IMG/VR virus record: IMGVR_UViG_3300048597_000618
Location: 1-35,576 of that record
Length of the DNA: 35,576 nucleotides
Source: a virus
Strand: one strand, 5' to 3'
Below, piece after piece: positions 21,719 to 29,117 of the stretch. A program made the translations under genes and the position numbers. The stretch's first letter is position 1. Each line of letters starts with the position of its first letter. The notes under the pieces are model-generated. The model did not search any database and was not told the DNA's origin. It worked only from the letters and a program-made list of their open reading frames with translations.

Positions 21719-23005
21719 ATGGCCCGCGCACGCGGCGCCAACGCCATCATGGCGTCGGCGTTCGAGACTATCTATGGCACGCCGCCCGGCAGCGGTTACC
21801 GCAAGCTTCCCTTCGTCACCTCTGACATCGGTGAGGAACAGGGGCTCATCGCCTCCGATCTGCTCGGCTACGGCCGAGCCCCGCAGCGGCCCAGCCGCGA
21901 CGTGATCAACGACGAGGGCAATATCGTCGTCCCCGTCGATCTCAGGAATTTCGGGGTGTGGCTGAAGCTTCTGTTCGGTCCCCCGACGACCACACAGGGC
22001 GTCGCGGCCTTCGGCGGCTTCCCCTTCAGCGGACAGCCCGCGAACAATGCCACCATCTCGATCGGCGGCCAGGCCTGGACGTTCGTCACGGCGGGACCGG
22101 TGGGCAGCCAGAGTCAGATCGGCGCGACGCTTCGCGAAACGCTGGTCAACGCCGTTCTCGGCCTGAACACGAGCGCCGTCTCGGCCCTCTCGGCCCAGAG
22201 CTATGTCCTCAACAGTGCGGGCAACACGATCCAGATCACCTCCGATACGATCGGGACGAGCGGGAACAGCGTCGCTCTCGCGGCATCGACTTCCCCCGCC
22301 TCGAACGCAACGCCATCCGGCGCCACCCTCTCCGGCGGGTCGGCCTCCGGGCCTTACAACCATGTCTTCGAAGACGGTTCTCTGGTCCTGCCTTCGATGG
22401 CCCTAGAGATCGGCATGCCGGACGTGCCGAGCTATGGCCTCAATTTCGGGGTAATGGCCAACTCGCTGGCGATCCCGATGCAGCGCTCGGGCCTCCTGAA
22501 CGCGACGATCGCTCTCATCGCCCAGGGCGAAACCCGCGGCGGATCGTCGAGCGCCGGCTCGCCCTCGGAGTTCGCGATCGAACGCTTTTCCCAGTTCACC
22601 GGCCAGATCCGGCGCGCCGGCGTGCCGCTCGGCGATGTCGTGTCGGGGAATTTCAACTTCAGCAACAATCTCGACAAGGTCGAAGTCATCCGCGAGGACG
22701 GCCGGATCGCCGGCGCAGACCCGGCCATGGTCGCCGTCACCGGCGATGCCGTCGTACGCTTCGCCGACACGACGCTGCTCGATCTAGCGACCGCCGGCAC
22801 GGCGATCGAACTCGCCTTCGGCTGGAAGATCGGCGCCGGCAAGCAGCTGACCTTCATCGTTCCGACCGTCGACCTGCCGAAGCCGAAGCTTCCGATCACC
22901 GGCCCGAACGGCGTCCAGGCGACGTTCAACTGGCAGGGCTCGGAGAACGGATCGCTCGGCCAGACCTGCATCGCGACGCTGGTCAATGACGTCGTCTCCT
23001 ACTGA
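21719..23005 (+). CDS. Major tail tube protein with inserted domain
   Basis: A 428-aa tail tube subunit that polymerises into the siphophage tail. N-terminal ARGANAIMASAFETIYGTPPG and the C-terminal ANSLAIPMQRSGLLNATIALIAQGE...FNFSNNLDKVEVIREDGRIAGADP and GNAVVRF-like strands are typical of phage tail tube (TTP) proteins. Residues about 105-220 (NNATISIGGQAWTFVTAGPVG ... NSAGNTIQITSDTIGTSGNSVALAASTS ... GATLSGGSA) form an inserted Ser/Thr/Gly-rich beta domain, also seen in other phage surface proteins, which probably projects from the tail. Without it the protein is near normal length. TGGAGAAACCCC precedes the ATG. Confidence 0.88.
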   Translation: MARARGANAIMASAFETIYGTPPGSGYRKLPFVTSDIGEEQGLIASDLLGYGRAPQRPSRDVINDEGNIVVPVDLRNFGVWLKLLFGPPTTTQGVAAFGGFPFSGQPANNATISIGGQAWTFVTAGPVGSQSQIGATLRETLVNAVLGLNTSAVSALSAQSYVLNSAGNTIQITSDTIGTSGNSVALAASTSPASNATPSGATLSGGSASGPYNHVFEDGSLVLPSMALEIGMPDVPSYGLNFGVMANSLAIPMQRSGLLNATIALIAQGETRGGSSSAGSPSEFAIERFSQFTGQIRRAGVPLGDVVSGNFNFSNNLDKVEVIREDGRIAGADPAMVAVTGDAVVRFADTTLLDLATAGTAIELAFGWKIGAGKQLTFIVPTVDLPKPKLPITGPNGVQATFNWQGSENGSLGQTCIATLVNDVVSY

Positions 23006-23024
23006 TCTCAACCGCGAGGCTCCC

Positions 23025-23441
23025 ATGCTGAAACTCCAGACCGAACCCCGCCAGCTTTTCTGGCTCCAGCTCATGGAAGGCGTGCGGGTTCAGCTCCGCC
23101 CGATCACCATGACCGCCATCCTGATCGGACGTGCAGCCGCCGGCGAAGCGTTGCGCCGGGAAAGCGAAAATTCGGAGGTGCACGCCTCGTTCGCCTTCAC
23201 GCAGGCGATGGCGCGATGGGGCATCCAGGCCTGGGTCGGCGTTGGCGACGCGAACGGTGACCCGATCGAACCCTCGCCGGAGCATGTCGATGCGCTGCTC
23301 GAACACTGGACGATCTTCGATGCGCTGGACCGGCTCTATGTCGCGCCGGCCTTGACCCAGGCCGATGAAAAAAACGCATCCTCGCTCTCGCCGAATGGCA
23401 TTTCGGCGGGGGCGACGGCTACTGCGCTGCCTGCGGCATAA
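23025..23441 (+). CDS. Tail assembly chaperone (gpG-like)
   Basis: A 138-aa zero-frame product in the position of lambda G. The N-terminus MLKLQTEPRQLFWLQLMEGVRVQLRPITMTAILIGRAAAGEAL and the acidic-aromatic C-terminal half (MARWGIQAWVGVGDANGDPIEPSPEHVDALLEHWTIFDALDRLY) are typical of tail chaperones that bind the tape measure protein. ATG 23025 follows GAGG by 5 bases; an earlier in-frame ATG at 22986 lies inside the tail tube gene. The slippery heptamer A AAA AAC at 23369-23375 lies at codons 116-117, and the zero frame continues 21 codons past it to a TAA at 23439. Confidence 0.88.
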   Translation: MLKLQTEPRQLFWLQLMEGVRVQLRPITMTAILIGRAAAGEALRRESENSEVHASFAFTQAMARWGIQAWVGVGDANGDPIEPSPEHVDALLEHWTIFDALDRLYVAPALTQADEKNASSLSPNGISAGATATALPAA

Positions 23442-23683
23442 CCTGCCCGGCCTGCCCCTATGAGGAGCACCGCCCGCAAACCCCTGACGGCATCGCCGCG
23501 TGGGAAGTCCTGCGCCGCATCTCCGGTCAGGTCCGCGCGATCATGGGCGGCGTTTACGCCCTGGACTTCACGGCCGTACTCGCGCTGGCCGACGCGATGG
23601 GCGCGCTCAGCACCCTGCTGGTCGAACTGATCCCCGAGGTCGAGCCGATCATCGTTCGCGCCTATGCGCGGGAGACTCCTTAA
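23025..23683 (+). CDS. Frameshifted tail assembly chaperone (gpGT-like)
   Basis: A -1 ribosomal frameshift at 23369-23375 would join residues 1-117 of the G-like protein to a 102-residue extension, giving 219 aa. The -1 frame is closed by TGA at 23366-23368, has no ATG, GTG or TTG before its conserved-looking start (RILALAEWHFGGGDGY), and ends at TAA 23681-23683, overlapping the tape measure ATG. The extension has a CxxC-x3-CxxC motif (C134, C137, C141, C144), then a helical part (AWEVLRRISGQVRAIMGGVYALDFTAVLALADAMGAL). By analogy with lambda gpGT, the long form bridges tape measure and tube subunits. The frameshift itself is inferred. Confidence 0.8.
23369..23410 (+). promoter_or_regulatory. 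Programmed -1 frameshift signal
   Basis: The heptamer A AAA AAC (23369-23375) is in the zero-frame phase X XXY YYZ, the efficient type in bacteria. Downstream, CGCCGAA (23389-23395) pairs with TTCGGCG (23402-23408) around a 6-base loop, and the stem extends by a T-G and a C-G pair to 23387-23410. The hairpin starts 11-13 bases after the heptamer, slightly farther than in the classic examples. Confidence 0.8.
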
Positions 23684-26600
23684 TGAGCGAACGCAAGATC
23701 GCCATCCGCATCGGCGTGACGGGCCGCGAAGAGGTCAAGCGAGCCTTTACGGAGACAGGTGCGGCAGGCGAGGCCGCGTTCGCCAAAACGGCCACGGCGA
23801 TCGACGCCGCCGGCGCCGCGTCGGATCGAACGACGGCACGGCTGCAGCGCCTCGGCCAGGCGGCCCGCCAGGCGGTCGATGCCGAACGCGCACAGCAAAG
23901 CATCAACGCTGTGCTCGGGGTCACAGTACCCGCCAAAGGGACCGCGCGGGCCTCGGCTGAAGTCTTCGAGACTGAGTTTGGCCGGATCGAAGAGATCGCC
24001 CGGCTCAAGGCACAGCAGATTGGGAGCGAGTTTCAGCGGAGCCTCAATGCCTCGTTTCGCATCGGCGATATCGGCGTCTCTGCGCGTGAGTCCGCAGCAG
24101 TCTTCGAAACGGAACTGGATCGGGTCGAAGAGGTCGCGCGCCTCAAAGCCCAGCAGATCGGTGCGGCGTTCCAGCAGAGTCTCAACGCCTCGTTCCGGAT
24201 CGGCGGCAATTCCAAATCTGCCCGTGAGTCCGCTGCGGTCTTCGAAGAAGAGGCACGGGCAATCGCAGATGTCGAAGCGCGGACGCGCGCTTTGCGGGCC
24301 CAGATCGATCCGCTCGCAGCGGCGCAAAACCGCCTCAACGCCGAGATCGCCGAGGCAAACGCGCTCTACAAGGCAGGCGCGATATCCGCGCGTGAACAGG
24401 CCGCGGCGCACGCGCTGGCCCAGCAGCGTCTTCGGGCGACGGCTTCCACGCTCAGGACTGTGGGAGAAGGCGGTCAACTGGCGGCGCATCAGCTCACCAG
24501 CCTGAGCTATCAGGTCAATGACGTCGTCACCATGCTGGCTTTGGGCTCCAGCCCATTCCAGGTGTTGGCGTCACAGGGCGGGCAGGTCTACCAGATCCTC
24601 TCCTCGGCGCCGGGCGGTGTCGGCGGCGCGCTGAAGGATATCGGCTCCCGCCTTGGCGGCCTCCTAACCCCGGCCCGCCTGGCGACAGGCGGCCTGCTTG
24701 CCATTGGCGCGGCAGCGGCAGTTTCCAGCTATGCCTGGATCAGGGCCGAAAAAGAGATCGATGTCGTGCTCGGCGGGATCGGGCGCGGCGCCGGCGTTAC
24801 CACAGCCCAGCTTGTCGCCATCGCCGACGCGAGCGCAGAAGCGGCCCGCCTGTCGAGTTCGGCGGCCCGCGAGATCGTCGTCGAATTTGTGCGGACAGGG
24901 CGGATCGGCGCCGCGATGGCGGGCGATCTCGCGGCGCTAACCAAGGACTACGCCGCAACCACCAATCAGGACATTGCGGACGCGGCGGCGGACCTTGCGC
25001 AGGCCTTTGCCGATCCGGCCCGCGGCGCCGACCTGCTGAATGCCAAGCTCGCCTTTCTCGACGACCGGACACTCCAATATATCCGGACGCTTTCGAACCA
25101 GAACGACCGGACCGGCGCCCAGCGCGTCCTTCTCGATGCGCTCCGACCCTCGCTGATCGACGCCGCTGAGGCGACGACGGCTCTGGGACGGGCCTGGGAC
25201 TGGACGGCCCGTCAGGCCGAAAACGCCTTCGACTGGATGGGCCGAGCGATTTCGCGGGCGACCGAGGGACCGGGTGTCGAGGACCGGCTCACCGCCCTTC
25301 GCGCCGAACGGGCGCAACTCGGGCTCGCCGCGGAGGAGCCGCCGTTCTCCGGAGATTTGCCCAAGAGCTATCTGCTGCGCGGCGGCTCGAACAGCGAGAT
25401 GGCGAAACAGCGCCTCGCGGAGATCGACGCTGAGATCGCCCGGCTTCAGGGCCAGGCGAGCGCCGTCGCGACGCAGGTTCGGCAGAGCGCGGCGGAAGCC
25501 GAGGCCATCCGGCAATCAACGTCCGCAGGCGACGTTTCGCGGAGCGTCACGCAGGGCTTCAGCGAGCTTGAGCGGCTCAAGACGCAGCAAGCGGCCCTCT
25601 CCGCCGCGCTGGAGAACCCGCTAGCGCGTGCCAAGCTCGCCGATCTTCACCAGACCGAAGCGGCCTATGACGCGGTCAGCCGGGCGATCACCTCCTATCT
25701 GACCCCGGCCGAGAAGGCGCGCCGGCTTGACGAGCTTGAGATCCGCGCGCTCGCCACGAAGTCGCCGACGCAGCGCGCGGCGATCGCCGAAGAGCGCCGC
25801 CGCATCGAACTCTCGGGCCAGATCGTAACCAGTGCCGAGGCCGAAGCGGACGCGAGCCGGGCCGGCCAGAAGGCGCTGGCCGGCGCCACTCAAGGGATCG
25901 TCGATCAGTCCGCGGCGCTCAGCGTGAACGCGCGGGCCACACTCGATGTCGCGGAGGCCTGGCTTCAGGGCGGAACAGCTGCTTTGGAAGCAGACGCGCG
26001 TCGTCAGGCCCTGACCCAGTCTCTCCGGGATGGAGCCGCGATCGATGTTCGCATGCGGGAGACTCTTACCGAGCAGATCGCCGACGAGGCCGTTCAAGCG
26101 GCGAAGTCCGCGGCGGGGATGAACGAGCAGGCCGCCGCGCAACGCCAGGTCAACGATGCGGTGGCGGCCGGTCTGATTTCGACAGGCCAGGCGCAGCGCG
26201 ACCTCCAAGTTGAGCAGGCGCTGCGTCCGCTCGTCACCCTTCAGACGATTGCAGAAGGCGATGCGAAAGCGACGCTTGCGAAAGTCATCGATGCGTTGCG
26301 TGACGCCTATGGCCGGCTCAACGCCGAGGAAAGCCGCGCGGCGGCACTGCAGCAGCTCGAAACCCAGCGGGACCAGATCGTCCTGCTTCAGCGTCAGATC
26401 GATCTCGCGGGGCTGAGCGAAACCTATCGCGCTGTCGAGCTGACCCAGCTTCAGGCAAGGCAACAGCTGATCCAGCGCGGCATCGCGTTGGCCAGCGAAG
26501 AGGGCCAGGCGATCATTGCCAATGCCGCTCTGATCGAGCGCCTTGGTCAGGATCTGACGCGCGCCCAGGCGGGCACGCAGATCCTCGTCGGTCTTGCCGA

Positions 26601-27195
26601 CAGCACGTTCAACCGGTTCGCCGATCTGATCGCCCAGGGCAAAACCGATTGGGCGTCATGGGCGGATGCCGGCCGAGCCGCGATCATGGACATCACCCGC
26701 GAGATGCTGAAGCTCGCGCTGATCAATCCGCTGAAGAACTTCCTCTTCGGCCAGAACAATCCGACGCTCGGCGAATTCGGTGGCCTGTTCGGCTCGATCT
26801 TCGGCGGCGGCTCCGGCTTCAGCCTGCCCGACGGCAGCACGATCCGGACAGATATGCCGTCGTTCCAGTTGCCGGCGCGACGGATGCATGGTGGCGGCAA
26901 TGTCGGGGTCGATGGCAACGTGCTCTGGGCCGACCCTGGCCTCTTCCTGAACGCAAGGCGGATGCACAGCGGCGGCCAGTTCCTGTCGCCGGATGAGGTG
27001 CCAACGATTCTTCAGATCGGCGAACGGGTCCTGAACCGGGCTGAGACGCGGGCCTATAATCGTGGGCGGGGTGGTGACCGCATCGTCGTACCCGTCACCA
27101 TCCAGGCTGCCAATCCAGCGGCCTTCACCGCCAGCAAGGGACAGATCGCCTCCACGCTGACCCGCGCCGTCCGGGCCGGCGTCCGAGGCCTGTAG
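23683..27195 (+). CDS. Tape measure protein (gpH-like)
   Basis: An 1170-aa protein that sets tail length and is ejected with DNA. Residues 1-350 are Ala/Arg/Glu-rich coiled coil and contain a 46-residue tandem repeat. SLSYQVNDVVTMLALGSSPFQVLASQGGQVYQIL (about 268-302) is a conserved lambda-H-type block, followed by a hydrophobic GLLTPARLATGGLLAIGAAAAVSSYAW stretch. A long helical region with many Gln and Arg runs to about 1000. The C-terminal 170 residues (ALINPLKNFLFGQNN, Gly-rich repeats, RRMHGGG/RRMHSGG, PTILQIGERVLNRAE) match the end of alphaproteobacterial tape measures. ATG 23683 overlaps the GT stop (TAATG), so translation is coupled to the frameshifted product. Confidence 0.94.
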   Translation: MSERKIAIRIGVTGREEVKRAFTETGAAGEAAFAKTATAIDAAGAASDRTTARLQRLGQAARQAVDAERAQQSINAVLGVTVPAKGTARASAEVFETEFGRIEEIARLKAQQIGSEFQRSLNASFRIGDIGVSARESAAVFETELDRVEEVARLKAQQIGAAFQQSLNASFRIGGNSKSARESAAVFEEEARAIADVEARTRALRAQIDPLAAAQNRLNAEIAEANALYKAGAISAREQAAAHALAQQRLRATASTLRTVGEGGQLAAHQLTSLSYQVNDVVTMLALGSSPFQVLASQGGQVYQILSSAPGGVGGALKDIGSRLGGLLTPARLATGGLLAIGAAAAVSSYAWIRAEKEIDVVLGGIGRGAGVTTAQLVAIADASAEAARLSSSAAREIVVEFVRTGRIGAAMAGDLAALTKDYAATTNQDIADAAADLAQAFADPARGADLLNAKLAFLDDRTLQYIRTLSNQNDRTGAQRVLLDALRPSLIDAAEATTALGRAWDWTARQAENAFDWMGRAISRATEGPGVEDRLTALRAERAQLGLAAEEPPFSGDLPKSYLLRGGSNSEMAKQRLAEIDAEIARLQGQASAVATQVRQSAAEAEAIRQSTSAGDVSRSVTQGFSELERLKTQQAALSAALENPLARAKLADLHQTEAAYDAVSRAITSYLTPAEKARRLDELEIRALATKSPTQRAAIAEERRRIELSGQIVTSAEAEADASRAGQKALAGATQGIVDQSAALSVNARATLDVAEAWLQGGTAALEADARRQALTQSLRDGAAIDVRMRETLTEQIADEAVQAAKSAAGMNEQAAAQRQVNDAVAAGLISTGQAQRDLQVEQALRPLVTLQTIAEGDAKATLAKVIDALRDAYGRLNAEESRAAALQQLETQRDQIVLLQRQIDLAGLSETYRAVELTQLQARQQLIQRGIALASEEGQAIIANAALIERLGQDLTRAQAGTQILVGLADSTFNRFADLIAQGKTDWASWADAGRAAIMDITREMLKLALINPLKNFLFGQNNPTLGEFGGLFGSIFGGGSGFSLPDGSTIRTDMPSFQLPARRMHGGGNVGVDGNVLWADPGLFLNARRMHSGGQFLSPDEVPTILQIGERVLNRAETRAYNRGRGGDRIVVPVTIQAANPAAFTASKGQIASTLTRAVRAGVRGL
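23947..24255 (+). repeat. 46-codon tandem repeat in tape measure gene
   Basis: Three copies with an exact 138-base period start at 23947, 24085 and 24223 (the third is partial, about 11 codons). Each begins R-[AE]-S-A-[EA]-V-F-E and contains ARLKAQQIG and SLNASFRIG. The copies differ by scattered substitutions, so the duplication is not recent. A change of copy number would change tail length. Confidence 0.85.
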
Positions 27196-27198
27196 GAC

Positions 27199-27789
27199 AT
27201 GCCGACGCCCTTCCTCGACATCGCCTTCCCCATGGATGTCGCGCGCGGAGCTACGGGCGGACCCGGGTTTTCGACCGGTGTCGTCCTGCTGGGATCGGGC
27301 GACGAGCATCGAAACCGCAACTGGGCCAAAGCGCGCGGCAATTGGGACATCTCGACCGGGATCAAGACCCGCGCGCAGATGGAGGAGGTCATCGCCCATT
27401 TCTACGTCGTCGCCGGCAAAGCCCACTCATTCCGCTTCCGGGACTGGTCCGACTACCGCGCGACCGATCAGGCGATGGTCTCGATCAGTTCGACAGTGTT
27501 TCAACTCGTGAAGCGCTATGTGCGCGGCCCCCACGAGTACGTCCGCAGCCTCACCAAGCCTCTTGTCGGTTCGGTCACGGTGAAGGTTTCGGGGGTGCCA
27601 GTCGTGCCGGCGGCGATCGACCACACGACGGGCCTTGTTACGTTTTCCGGCCCGCCGGCTGCGACGCCGACCGCGAGCTTTACCTTCGATATCGCCGCCC
27701 GCTTCGATACCGACAAGCTGCCGGTGCAGGTCAATCTGCACGATCAGATGGAAGTGCCGCAGATCGATCTCATCGAGGTGCGCGAATGA
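27199..27789 (+). CDS. DUF2460 tail protein (GTA gp12-like, distal tail)
   Basis: A 196-aa DUF2460 protein, corresponding to the distal tail protein of Rhodobacter gene transfer agents. Signatures: FLDIAFPMDVARGATGGPGFSTGVVLLGSG (about 5-33), RNRNWAKARGNWDISTGI (38-55), VIAHFYVVAGKAHSFRFRDWSDYRA (64-88) and the C-terminal FDTDKLPVQVNLHDQMEVPQIDLIEVRE. It probably forms the ring connecting tail tube and tip. It starts 3 bases after the tape measure stop and overlaps the next gene (ATGA at 27786-27789). Confidence 0.93.
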   Translation: MPTPFLDIAFPMDVARGATGGPGFSTGVVLLGSGDEHRNRNWAKARGNWDISTGIKTRAQMEEVIAHFYVVAGKAHSFRFRDWSDYRATDQAMVSISSTVFQLVKRYVRGPHEYVRSLTKPLVGSVTVKVSGVPVVPAAIDHTTGLVTFSGPPAATPTASFTFDIAARFDTDKLPVQVNLHDQMEVPQIDLIEVRE

Positions 27790-28673
27790 AGACGCTTGTG
27801 CCGGGGCTCGCTAGCCACATCGCGGACGGCCTGACGACGCTTTGCTTCTGCTGGAAGCTCATCCGGCGCGATGGGACCGTCATGGGCTTCACCAATCATG
27901 ACGAGGCTGTGACGTTTGCTGGCGTCACCTATGAGGCATCGACCGGATTCACCTCGTCCGAAATCCAGTCGAGCCTTGGCCTCGCGGTCGATAACACAAC
28001 TGCGATGGGCGCGCTCTCGGCGGACGCGATCACCGAAGATGACCTAGCCGCCGGCCTCTACGACGATGCCGATGTCGAACTCTGGCGTGTCAATTGGGGC
28101 AATCCGTCCGAGCGTGTCCTGCTACGCAAGGCCAACACCGGCGAACTGCAGCGCGGCAAACAGGCGTTTCAGGCCGAACTGCGCGGGCTGGCGCACCGGC
28201 TGAACCAGCCGACGGGCCGGGCCTACACCTATGGCTGCGACGCCGATCTTGGCGATGCGCGATGCGGCGTCGATCTTGAAGCGCCGGCATTCAAGGGAAC
28301 AGGCGCCGTCACGACGGTACTGGCAGCCGATCGGGTCATCCAGGCCTCGGGGCTTGGCGCCTTCGCCGAGGGCTGGTTCAGCCGTGGCAAGATCGCATTC
28401 ACATCCGGCGCCAATGCGGGCCTCGCGATGGAGGTGAAACGTCACACCGCCGGCGCGACGATCGAACTCTGGCAGGCCATGCCCTACGCGATCGTCAACG
28501 GCGATAATTTCACCATCACCGCGGGCTGCGACAAGCAGTGGAGCGGCGACTGCAAGACCAAGTTCGCCAACCGGCTGAACTTCCGTGGGCACCCGCACAT
28601 GCCCGGGCCCGACGCCGTCACCTCCTATCCAAACACCGGCGATAATCTCGACGGCGGGAGCCTCAACGCCTGA
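27786..28673 (+). CDS. DUF2163 tail-tip hub protein (GTA gp13-like)
   Basis: A 295-aa DUF2163 protein equivalent to GTA gp13, a baseplate hub component. The N-terminus includes CFCWKLIRRDGTVMGFTNHDEAVTFAGVTYEASTGF, then ELWRVNWGNPSERVLLRKANTGELQRG. A Cys-rich C-terminus (GCDADLGDARCGVD, and CDKQWSGDCKTKFANRLNFRGHPHMPGPD) is diagnostic; in GTAs this hub binds an iron-sulfur cluster through such cysteines, which I infer here. ATG 27786 is coupled to the upstream stop; the longer open frame upstream is a shadow of the DUF2460 gene. The last base of its stop is the first base of the next start. Confidence 0.92.
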   Translation: MKTLVPGLASHIADGLTTLCFCWKLIRRDGTVMGFTNHDEAVTFAGVTYEASTGFTSSEIQSSLGLAVDNTTAMGALSADAITEDDLAAGLYDDADVELWRVNWGNPSERVLLRKANTGELQRGKQAFQAELRGLAHRLNQPTGRAYTYGCDADLGDARCGVDLEAPAFKGTGAVTTVLAADRVIQASGLGAFAEGWFSRGKIAFTSGANAGLAMEVKRHTAGATIELWQAMPYAIVNGDNFTITAGCDKQWSGDCKTKFANRLNFRGHPHMPGPDAVTSYPNTGDNLDGGSLNA

Positions 28674-29116
28674 TGCCGATTCCTTTGACACGATCCCTCG
28701 TCGTCGCAACGGCGCGGGGCTGGACGAGCACGCCCTACGTCCATCAGCAGAGCGTCAAGGGCGCAGGGACCGACTGCCTAGGCTTCGTGCGCGGCGTTTG
28801 GCGCGAATTGATCGGCGATGAACCCGAGATGCCGCCGGCTTACTCTCAAGATTGGGCGGAAGCCTCGGGCGAAGAGACGCTGCGCGATGCCGCGCGCCGA
28901 CATCTTGGCGAGATCGCGGTGCAAGATGCGAGCGCCGGCGATGTCGTCCTGTTCCGTGCCCGGCCGCATGCGCCAGCCAAGCACTGCGCTATCCTGACCG
29001 GGCCCGGCCGCATGATCCACGCCTATGCCGGCCACCATGTCGCCGAGTGCTTCATGGGCAAGTGGTGGCAGCGCCGGCTCGCCTACGCATTCCGTTTTCC
29101 TGGACTGACCGACTGA
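28673..29116 (+). CDS. NlpC/P60 tail peptidase (GTA gp14-like)
   Basis: A 147-aa cysteine peptidase of the NlpC/P60 family, homologous to GTA gp14, which opens host peptidoglycan during DNA entry. The catalytic cysteine is C35 in GAGTDCLGFVRGVWREL, and the histidine is H104 in HAPAKHCAILTGPGRMIHAYAG. The conserved ending GKWWQRRLAYAFRFPG is present. It starts in an overlap with the DUF2163 stop and is followed after 1 base by the giant tail-tip gene, the same order as in gene transfer agents. Confidence 0.94.
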   Translation: MPIPLTRSLVVATARGWTSTPYVHQQSVKGAGTDCLGFVRGVWRELIGDEPEMPPAYSQDWAEASGEETLRDAARRHLGEIAVQDASAGDVVLFRARPHAPAKHCAILTGPGRMIHAYAGHHVAECFMGKWWQRRLAYAFRFPGLTD

Positions 29117-29117
29117 C

